From the NCBI GenBank assembly GCA_003452915.1, contig DMMZ01000029.1, forward strand, positions 1 to 10,215: DNA of 10,215 nt, written 5' to 3'. The stretch comes from Clostridiales bacterium (GTDB lineage: Bacteria; Bacillota; Clostridia; Oscillospirales; CAG-382). The notes beneath the pieces are model-generated. The model was not told the origin of the DNA. It searched no databases and saw only the letters and a program-made list of their open reading frames with translations. Every line of letters begins with the position of its first letter. The stretch's first letter is position 1. Position numbers and translations under genes: made by a program. Positions 1 to 4,613 of this stretch are shown piece after piece.

Positions 1-86
1 CATACCTTCAACACTTTGTCAACACCTTTTTTTCGTTTTTTTTATAAAAATTTTTCCTATACATAAAAATATTCAAACCCAAGCAT

Positions 87-117
87 AAAAGGATGTCGAA
101 AATATCGGCATCCCTTT
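87..117 (-). terminator. Probable terminator of the secreted-protein gene
   Basis: On the minus strand, just past the stop codon at 137, GGATGCCGA (113-105) can pair with TCGACATCC (99-91) with one mismatch and a five-base loop. It is followed by TTTTATG and later T-rich sequence. The T-tract is short, so this is a moderate call. The rest of 1-136 is AT-rich with no gene visible. Confidence 0.5.
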
Positions 118-136
118 ATTGATATACTTTTATACC

Positions 137-1228
137 TTATTTAATATAAGCTCGATCATAGAATATAGTTACAATTTGTTTATAATTTGAACCTGAACCA
201 GCTGAAACGGTAGCACAGCAATCATTATTATAAACCATCGTATAATTAACCGCCGAACTTGTAAACCAAAAATCATAAGCAGTATTATATGTATCATATA
301 TCTTGCAGCCTTGATATTCTACATTCAATAAATAACCACCGTTACGATAGTCAGGAGTTTGTGTTGAAATAATATCGGGAACATATGAAGTTGCTGAAAT
401 CATAGACATGTTTCCGCCAATTGACGAGTTATATATTGTACGGTTTATTGTAACATTGGTTGATAAATTTTTTATTGATATTGTAATAGATCCTGTTGTA
501 TAGGAATAAGTCATTTGGATATTAGCATCGGGTCTATATACACCATTCACAAGCGTAGAATCACAGATGACTCCATAATCTACGAAATTACCACTTATAC
601 AACTGAATAATCTCCATTCACCATCATTTGCCCAGCCGCAATATAAGCCTGCATCAGCTGTTACGGTACTGTTCTGAGATGACATATAAATATATGCGTT
701 AAAATTTTGATCAGTTGTAGAAGGCTTTAAGCTTGCATTCGCAAGATTAATCTGAGCGTATAGCTTTCTGTAGCCATTAAATGCATTCGAAAACTTATAT
801 AAATATCCTCCGTTGTTCGGTTCCAGAGACCAGCTATCCGGTGTCCCCTTAAGCATTGAGTAACTATTAAGAACCAGTCTTCCCGTACCGTCAATTATAT
901 GTGTATAAGCGTATCCATTAACCCACTCCTGTGCCTCTGAATATGATGTGGTACTTCCGTAATAAGCAGTAAATTGATATTTATAATAAGTAGAGGTAGA
1001 ATTATTACGGATAAATACTACATTTGACGGTCCGTCTTTTCCGACATAAGAACCGTATCCGTATACAGAAGTATTATCAATTGCTTTAAACATACTACTG
1101 TAAGAACCATGTGAAACACCACTGCTGTCATAAACAAAATATGTTACTGTAGTTGCGGTTACATTAGTATTTAATATCGAAGAGATAATGATGAAAATTG
1201 TTAAAAAGGTAGTTACTTTTTTCAACAT
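137..1228 (-). CDS. Secreted protein of unknown family, signal peptide
   Basis: Encodes 363 residues. I chose the ATG at 1226-1228 because AAAAGGAG (1243-1236) lies 7 nt upstream and the protein then begins with a classic signal peptide: MLKK, a hydrophobic run to about residue 19, and a likely cut after NVTA near residue 25. An in-frame start at 1297 would add 23 residues and bury the signal peptide. The mature part is rich in Asn, Ser, Thr and Tyr, with alternating beta-type patterns and six cysteines (YCGW, FSC, VICD, GCK, DCC). It has no transmembrane helix, LPXTG motif, dockerin or catalytic motif that I can recognise. The look is of an exported beta-sandwich, possibly a lectin-like or carbohydrate-binding protein, but that is only an impression of composition. 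It stands alone, separated from the upstream gene by a palindromic terminator, so it is probably monocistronic. The function is unknown. Confidence 0.8.
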   Translation of the reverse strand: MLKKVTTFLTIFIIISSILNTNVTATTVTYFVYDSSGVSHGSYSSMFKAIDNTSVYGYGSYVGKDGPSNVVFIRNNSTSTYYKYQFTAYYGSTTSYSEAQEWVNGYAYTHIIDGTGRLVLNSYSMLKGTPDSWSLEPNNGGYLYKFSNAFNGYRKLYAQINLANASLKPSTTDQNFNAYIYMSSQNSTVTADAGLYCGWANDGEWRLFSCISGNFVDYGVICDSTLVNGVYRPDANIQMTYSYTTGSITISIKNLSTNVTINRTIYNSSIGGNMSMISATSYVPDIISTQTPDYRNGGYLLNVEYQGCKIYDTYNTAYDFWFTSSAVNYTMVYNNDCCATVSAGSGSNYKQIVTIFYDRAYIK

Positions 1229-1250
1229 AACAATGCTCCTTTTATATTTT

Positions 1251-1256
1251 ATTATA
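1251..1256 (-). promoter_or_regulatory. Possible -10 box for the secreted-protein gene
   Basis: A perfect TATAAT reads on the minus strand at 1256-1251, about 23 nt before the start codon and just upstream of its Shine-Dalgarno. No convincing -35 box is visible at 16-18 bp, so the match may be chance in AT-rich DNA. An own promoter is nevertheless expected, because a strong hairpin separates this gene from the carboxyltransferase gene upstream. Confidence 0.3.
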
Positions 1257-1302
1257 ATTAAGTATATTACGTTAAAGTGCACTATATTATTATTCATGAT
1301 AA

Positions 1303-1338
1303 AATCCGAAGCAATTAAAATTTTAATTGCTTCGGATT
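1303..1338. terminator. Perfect 36-bp palindrome, terminator of the carboxylase operon
   Basis: AATCCGAAGCAATTAAAA (1303-1320) is followed at once by its exact reverse complement (1321-1338), giving 18-bp arms with no spacer. It starts 8 bp beyond the stop codon of the carboxyltransferase gene. In minus-strand RNA the stem is followed by ATTTTATC, as in an intrinsic terminator. The perfection and length of the stem are above what termination needs. Confidence 0.7.
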
Positions 1339-1346
1339 ATCATTAA

Positions 1347-2762
1347 TTATTTAATTTCACGGATATTAACATGATATTTAGCTTCACTGTTTGCTGCCAG
1401 TGCTCCTGCAATTCTCTTACCCTCTGATCTTTTTTCAAAGAATTTTAATGCTACTTGATCGAACAATGCGTAAGAAAGTACATCCTCATCCTGCTCCATC
1501 TTGTCAGCAATTTTTGCTCTGAGAGTTTCAAGCTCGGGTTTTATAGCATCAGCCGGTCTGCCTGTAATCGGAATTTCATCGCCAATGATTAACTTTGTGA
1601 AAGCAGGATCTATCGGAACAGGTGTCTTGCCGTATTCGCCTTTAACGACGCCCTTGAACTCCTTAGTAACAGACTTATAACGCTCACCTGTAAGAACATT
1701 GAAAACTGCTTGAGTTCCTACTATTTGTGAGGAGGGTGTTACAAGCGGAGGATAACCGGCGTCTGCTCTAACTCTCGGTACTTCTTGAAGAACCTCTAAA
1801 AGCTTGTCGCTTTTTCCTGCTTGTTTAAGCTGAGAAACAAGGTTGGAAAGCATTCCGCCCGGAACCTGGTACATAAGTGCATTAACGTCAACCTGCATAA
1901 CTTTTGGATCGAGTAAACCGCTTGCAAGATATTTATCTTTAAGAACCGAGAAGTATGTTGAAATTTCATCAAGCTTCTCGAGATCAAGACCTGTGTCGAA
2001 CGGAGTATCTTGAAGTGTAGCAACAATCGGCTCTGTCGGAGGTTGCGAAGTACCCATTGCCATAGGAGAAATTGCTGTATCTATTATTTCTACTCCAGCT
2101 TCGATTGCTTTTAATACTGTCATAGACGCAAGACCGGAGGTGTAGTGTGTGTGTAACTCAATAGGAAGTTTACATATAGACTTAATTGCGGTTACAAGGT
2201 CATATGCGTCATATGGCTTTAAAAGCCCTGCCATATCCTTGATACATATCGAATCAGCGCCCATTTCTTCAAGTGTTTTTGCATATTTAGCAAAATACTC
2301 GTTTGTAAAAATTGTACCTGTTGTATAAGATATAGCCGCCTGAACGTGACCCTTTTCCTTTTTGGTTGCATCAATAGCTGTCTTTAGGTTACGAGGATCA
2401 TTAAGAGCATCGAAAATCCTGATTATATCAATACCGTTAGAAATTGACTTCTGTACAAAATACTCAACAACATCGTCAGCATAATGACGATATCCGAGAA
2501 TATTCTGTCCTCTGAAAAGCATCTGCAGCTTTGTTTTTTTTACGCTGTCACGAATGGTGCGGAGTCTCTGCCAGGGGTCTTCATTTAAAAATCTAAGACA
2601 AGCATCAAAGGTTGCACCGCCCCATGCTTCTAATGCATGATATCCGATTTCATCCATCTTTGTAAGAATCGGCTTCATTTCCTCGGTGGTCATACGAGTA
2701 GCTATAAGAGACTGATGAGAGTCACGTAAAACCGTTTCGGTTATTTTTACTTTATTAGCCAT
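1347..2762 (-). CDS. oadA: Biotin-dependent carboxyltransferase, OadA/PycB-like alpha subunit
   Basis: Encodes 471 residues of the HMGL-like TIM barrel plus the conserved carboxyltransferase domain of oxaloacetate decarboxylase alpha, pyruvate carboxylase subunit B and transcarboxylase 5S. It moves CO2 between carboxybiotin and a 2-oxo acid such as pyruvate/oxaloacetate. Visible family marks are TETVLRDSHQSL with metal ligand Asp14, EAWGGATFD, LFRGQN, the lysine that becomes carbamylated in IKDMAG (Lys175), and HTHYTSG (His204, His206). The C-terminal biotinyl domain found in classic OadA is missing. It is supplied by the separate carrier gene just upstream (2944-3312). The start has AAGGA 11 nt before it. 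OadB, the sodium-pumping membrane subunit, is not in the window, so the enzyme could be a decarboxylase, a two-subunit pyruvate carboxylase or a transcarboxylase. The fold and chemistry are certain; the exact substrate pair and the symbol are not. Confidence 0.9.
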   Translation of the reverse strand: MANKVKITETVLRDSHQSLIATRMTTEEMKPILTKMDEIGYHALEAWGGATFDACLRFLNEDPWQRLRTIRDSVKKTKLQMLFRGQNILGYRHYADDVVEYFVQKSISNGIDIIRIFDALNDPRNLKTAIDATKKEKGHVQAAISYTTGTIFTNEYFAKYAKTLEEMGADSICIKDMAGLLKPYDAYDLVTAIKSICKLPIELHTHYTSGLASMTVLKAIEAGVEIIDTAISPMAMGTSQPPTEPIVATLQDTPFDTGLDLEKLDEISTYFSVLKDKYLASGLLDPKVMQVDVNALMYQVPGGMLSNLVSQLKQAGKSDKLLEVLQEVPRVRADAGYPPLVTPSSQIVGTQAVFNVLTGERYKSVTKEFKGVVKGEYGKTPVPIDPAFTKLIIGDEIPITGRPADAIKPELETLRAKIADKMEQDEDVLSYALFDQVALKFFEKRSEGKRIAGALAANSEAKYHVNIREIK

Positions 2763-2817
2763 TATAATTTATTTCCTTTCATTTATATCGGAAAAAGATT
2801 GTTTATATAATTATATC

Positions 2818-2954
2818 TATTCCTTTCGTCGGAGCGCGGAGTTATGTGATGGTTCCCCGCGCATTGCGGATTTTTAGCAGTAGCCAAATTTACACCATAC
2901 TAAAAGGCACAAAACTCTTTGTCTGAAAGTTTACTTTCAGACTTTATACCATTA
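2818..2954 (-). repeat. Repeat element copy A, hairpin-rich spacer before oadA
   Basis: Most of the 181-bp spacer between the carrier and carboxyltransferase genes is related to a second element at 3600-3734. Shared parts, in minus orientation, are an AATGGT..TAAAGT start, an AT-rich hairpin (2942-2921, arms GTCTGAAAG/CTTTCAGAC), a 13-base identity GTTTTGTGCCTTT (2915-2903), a variable stem region, a GC hairpin, and a GAAAGGAATA end. In this copy the variable part can pair TTTTAG with CTAAAA (2872-2877, 2900-2905), and the GC hairpin is GCGCGG (2834-2839) with CCGCGC (2857-2862). The start overlaps the last codons and stop of the carrier gene. Unlike copy B, the terminal AAAGG does not serve the next gene, which has its own site 60 nt further on. 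It may be a cis-acting RNA or a small palindromic repeat. Confidence 0.6.
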
Positions 2955-3312
2955 CAAAGAGAAGATCGCCGCTTCCAACAGATGCTCCTTCATTTACAGC
3001 AACTGAAGCAACTGTGCAGTCCTGTGGTGCTACAATTTCATTTTCCATTTTCATAGCTTCGAGAACGCAAAGTGTATCACCTTTTTTAATATTTTGTCCC
3101 TGTTTTGCGAGAACCTTGAGAATTGTTCCGGGAAGCGGTGCAGTAACCTTTAATCCGTTACCTGTTACCGGTGCCGAGGTTACCGCAGGAGTAACAGGCT
3201 CTGCCTTAGGTGCTTCTGCTTTTGATGTGGGAATATATGTTGCGTTAGGATCAGCATCCTGTACAACAACTTCGAATTTTTCTCCGTCAACTGTTACAAT
3301 GTATTTTTTCAT
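2944..3312 (-). CDS. Biotin carboxyl carrier protein (stand-alone biotinyl domain)
   Basis: Encodes 122 residues from the ATG at 3312. It carries the CO2-bearing biotin to the carboxyltransferase encoded next. Residues 1-20 form the short beta start common to these carriers (KKYIVTVDGEKFEV), about 28-48 form a Pro/Ala-rich flexible linker, and about 52-122 form the biotinyl barrel with EAMKM, whose Lys88 is the biotin attachment site. This linker-plus-barrel equals the missing C-terminus of classic OadA. The ATG has GGAAAGG 8 nt upstream. A TTG at 3351 in the same frame also has a very good AAGGAG (3363-3358) at 6 nt and would add 13 residues (KEKSFKHGKVKN) encoded by a hairpin repeat; I consider it less likely, because family members begin near MKKY. 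The stop codon lies inside repeat copy A. Confidence 0.9.
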   Translation of the reverse strand: MKKYIVTVDGEKFEVVVQDADPNATYIPTSKAEAPKAEPVTPAVTSAPVTGNGLKVTAPLPGTILKVLAKQGQNIKKGDTLCVLEAMKMENEIVAPQDCTVASVAVNEGASVGSGDLLFVMV

Positions 3313-3320
3313 ATTTTTAA

Positions 3321-3353
3321 CCTTTCCGTGTTTGAAAGATTTTTCTTTCAAAC
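3321..3353 (-). repeat. Short repeat copy: 10-bp-arm hairpin plus GGAAAGG
   Basis: GTTTGAAAGA (minus strand 3353-3344) and TCTTTCAAAC (3339-3330) are perfectly complementary around a four-base loop, followed by CACGGAAAGG (3330-3321). The hairpin matches those opening copies A and B, and CACGGAAAGG is exactly the end of copy B, so this looks like an element with its middle missing. It lies between an AAGGAG (3363-3358) and the ATG of the carrier gene, so its GGAAAGG now serves as the ribosome binding site. The stem could also slow translation by partly hiding that site. Confidence 0.6.
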
Positions 3354-3370
3354 TTATCTCCTTAATTATT

Positions 3371-3589
3371 TTAAGAAATTTTATTTATTGATATTACATT
3401 AAAAGCGCAATCGCTTTCGCCTCTTGAAGCTGCTATTGCAGATGTCACAATAGCTACAAGCTTCCTATCCGGCATTCTGTCGGATAACTCTCCGCTCTTG
3501 CTGATATTGTTAACAACGGAAGGTTGTTTAACCTCAGTTTCTTTAACGCTGATAGGCTCTTCTTTTTTTGCACTAAAAAACTTAAACAT
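3371..3589 (-). CDS. OadG/MmdE-like small subunit without membrane helix
   Basis: Encodes 72 residues. The C-terminal half (about 42-71), RKLVAIVTSAIAASRGES followed by FNVISINKI, has the pattern of the OadG C-terminal domain: an acidic/polar lead, LVA-I-AAIAA helix, a short loop, then F-V-SI-(K/R). That domain binds the carboxyltransferase subunit in sodium-pumping decarboxylases. The usual N-terminal transmembrane helix is absent: the protein starts MFKFFSAKKEEP and continues with a charged, Ser/Asn-rich linker. This resembles the short epsilon subunit (MmdE) of methylmalonyl-CoA decarboxylase, which is related to the C-terminal part of the delta chain. It is first in the operon, 58 bp before the carrier gene, and follows a long leader. 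Its AAAGG (3608-3604) is a rather long 14 nt from the ATG. The likely role is assembly or stability of the carboxyltransferase-carrier complex. Confidence 0.7.
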   Translation of the reverse strand: MFKFFSAKKEEPISVKETEVKQPSVVNNISKSGELSDRMPDRKLVAIVTSAIAASRGESDCAFNVISINKIS

Positions 3590-3599
3590 AAAATATGAT

Positions 3600-3734
3600 T
3601 ATTCCTTTCCGTGGCGTTCACACCACAAGTGGGAATTGTGCCGATTCGGTGATAGCCGAAGAGACTTTCCAATAAAGTCAAAGGCACAAAACCGTAGTTT
3701 GAAAGATTTATCTTTTAAACTTTACCACCATTTA
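3600..3734 (-). repeat. Repeat element copy B, structured leader of the carboxylase operon
   Basis: Lies between the operon promoter and the OadG-like gene and is related to the element at 2818-2954. In minus-strand order it has an AT hairpin (3720-3697, one C/A mismatch), GTTTTGTGCCTTT (3692-3680), then TTGTGCC (3689-3683) that can pair perfectly with GGCACAA (3642-3636). That helix encloses two smaller hairpins: GACTTT/AAAGTC (3679-3674, 3668-3663) and TTCGG/CCGAA (3660-3656, 3649-3645), a three-way junction. GGCACAA can instead pair its CACAA with TTGTG at 3628-3624. That TTGTG overlaps the GTGG (3626-3623) of a further GTGG/CCAC hairpin (CCAC at 3614-3611). The element ends in CGGAAAGGAATA. 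The choice between helices ahead of the ribosome binding site resembles a riboswitch or attenuator, but I recognise no known family. Confidence 0.55.
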
Positions 3735-3838
3735 GACTCTTTAAGCAATGAATATAAAAAATACACATTATAATTAACAAACTTTAGAATAATATGTAAG
3801 AAATCCCTATCCTTGCCCATTTTAAATTACTTTTTTAT

Positions 3839-3867
3839 AATATACAATATATTGTGTTGAAAATCAA
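3839..3867 (-). promoter_or_regulatory. Promoter of the carboxylase operon
   Basis: On the minus strand TTGATT (3867-3862) is followed after 17 bp by TATATT (3844-3839), a good sigma-A type match. Transcription would start near 3832, giving a leader of about 240 nt that includes repeat copy B. The 378-bp stretch 3590-3967 has no gene; it holds this promoter, copy B and the opposing hpt promoter. Confidence 0.55.
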
Positions 3868-3905
3868 GGTATTTTACTAAAATTATTATTTTTTATTTAA
3901 TATAC

Positions 3906-3934
3906 TTGCTCTTTAGATGTTAATATGCTAAAAT
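3906..3934 (+). promoter_or_regulatory. Promoter of hpt, extended -10
   Basis: TTGCTC (3906-3911), a 17-bp spacer and TAAAAT (3929-3934), with TGC directly before the last box making an extended -10. The start would fall near 3941, leaving a leader of about 27 nt that contains AAAAGGA. It diverges from the carboxylase operon promoter, with the two -35 boxes about 38 bp apart. Confidence 0.5.
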
Positions 3935-3967
3935 GCATCTAATTTAAACAAAAGGATGGTGTCTTTA

Positions 3968-4519
3968 ATGCAAGACGTGTTTTCAAATGTTGAAAAAACT
4001 CTTCTTACAGAAGCACAAATTAAAATTAGAATTGCAGAGATGGCAAGGCAAATCACTGAGGATTATAAAGACAAGAATCTTTTAATGGTTGGTGTATTAA
4101 AAGGTTCGGTTGTTTTTATGACAGATTTAATGAGAGCGCTTGACATTAACTGTAAAATAGATTTTATGGCGGTCTCATCATACGGAAAGGGAACAAAATC
4201 CTCCGGTAACTTGAACATACAAATGGATTTAAGAAAAGATGTTATGGGATATGATGTTTTAATTGCTGAGGATATTCTCGACAGCGGTTGTACTTTATCA
4301 AAGGTTAAGGAACTAATTATGACAAGAAAACCTGCGAGTTTAAAAATTGCCGCATTCCTGGACAAGCCCTCAAGAAGAACCGTTGATATAAAAATTGATT
4401 ATACAGGCTTTGAAATTCCCGATGAGTTTGTTGTCGGATATGGACTGGATTTCGATGAAGATTACCGGAATCTGCCTTTTATAGGTGTTCTTAAACCCGA
4501 AGCGTATGAAAGCACATAA
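3968..4519 (+). CDS. hpt: Hypoxanthine phosphoribosyltransferase
   Basis: Encodes 183 residues, normal for bacterial Hpt. It makes IMP (and usually GMP) from the free base and PRPP in cytosolic purine salvage. Key parts are LKGS (44-47), the flexible-loop SSYG (70-73), the PRPP-binding EDILDSGCT (101-109), the purine-contacting lysine in LDKPSRR (Lys132), and the conserved end DFDEDYRNLPFIGVL (161-175). I start at the ATG at 3968 because AAAGGA (3951-3956) is 11 nt upstream. The ATG at 3956 overlaps that site and would leave no spacing. No gene of tilS/ftsH type, often next to hpt in Firmicutes, is present; here hpt stands alone between its own promoter and terminator. Confidence 0.95.
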   Translation: MQDVFSNVEKTLLTEAQIKIRIAEMARQITEDYKDKNLLMVGVLKGSVVFMTDLMRALDINCKIDFMAVSSYGKGTKSSGNLNIQMDLRKDVMGYDVLIAEDILDSGCTLSKVKELIMTRKPASLKIAAFLDKPSRRTVDIKIDYTGFEIPDEFVVGYGLDFDEDYRNLPFIGVLKPEAYEST

Positions 4520-4541
4520 GTAACATAAGTAACATAAATAA
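4515..4541 (+). repeat. Three tandem 9-bp units across the hpt stop codon
   Basis: CATAAGTAA, CATAAGTAA, CATAAATAA run in tandem; the TAA of the first unit is the hpt stop (4517-4519). Each further unit repeats in-frame TAA codons. This is probably slippage, but it also provides backup stops. Confidence 0.6.
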
Positions 4542-4558
4542 TTATAAAAAATATTGTA

Positions 4559-4604
4559 AGAGGCTGTCACTTAATTGTAACAGCCTCTGATTATTTTTTA
4601 TTTT
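4559..4604. terminator. Bidirectional intrinsic terminator
   Basis: AGAGGCTGT (4559-4567) pairs perfectly with ACAGCCTCT (4580-4588) around a 12-base loop. On the plus strand the stem is followed by TTATTTTTTATTTT, ending hpt. On the minus strand it is followed by TTACAATATTTTTTAT, ending the solute-binding protein gene. It sits between convergent genes, as expected for a shared terminator. Confidence 0.85.
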
Positions 4605-4613
4605 CTCGATTTA

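Noticed and set aside
3014..3391. A 125-codon plus-strand open frame opposite the biotin carrier gene
   Set aside because: It is antisense to a clearly conserved gene and has no plausible start signal; other long opposite-strand frames (6675-7037, 7732-8085, 8709-9053) are shadows for the same reason.
1347..3589. A complete sodium-pumping oxaloacetate decarboxylase
   Set aside because: No OadB-like multi-helix membrane protein is in the window and the small subunit has no membrane helix, so ion pumping cannot be claimed.
3454..3687. A 77-codon open frame on the minus strand through repeat copy B
   Set aside because: It starts at a GTG inside the repeat, has no ribosome site, overlaps the OadG-like gene in another frame and shows no protein-like pattern; copy A breaks the equivalent frame with an early stop.
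2921..3720. CRISPR-like array from the three hairpin copies
   Set aside because: Copies are about 400 bp apart with genes between them, not regular short spacers.
2818..3734. An insertion sequence or its remnant
   Set aside because: No transposase fragment or target-site duplication is visible; only short palindromic elements are present.
3590..3740. A known riboswitch (biotin-, T-box- or c-di-GMP-type)
   Set aside because: I could not match the conserved core of any class I know, such as the T-box AGGGTGGNACCGCG, so only an unnamed structured leader is reported.
3956..3958. Upstream ATG as the start of hpt
   Set aside because: It overlaps the AAAAGGA ribosome site, leaving no spacing; the ATG at 3968 is well placed.
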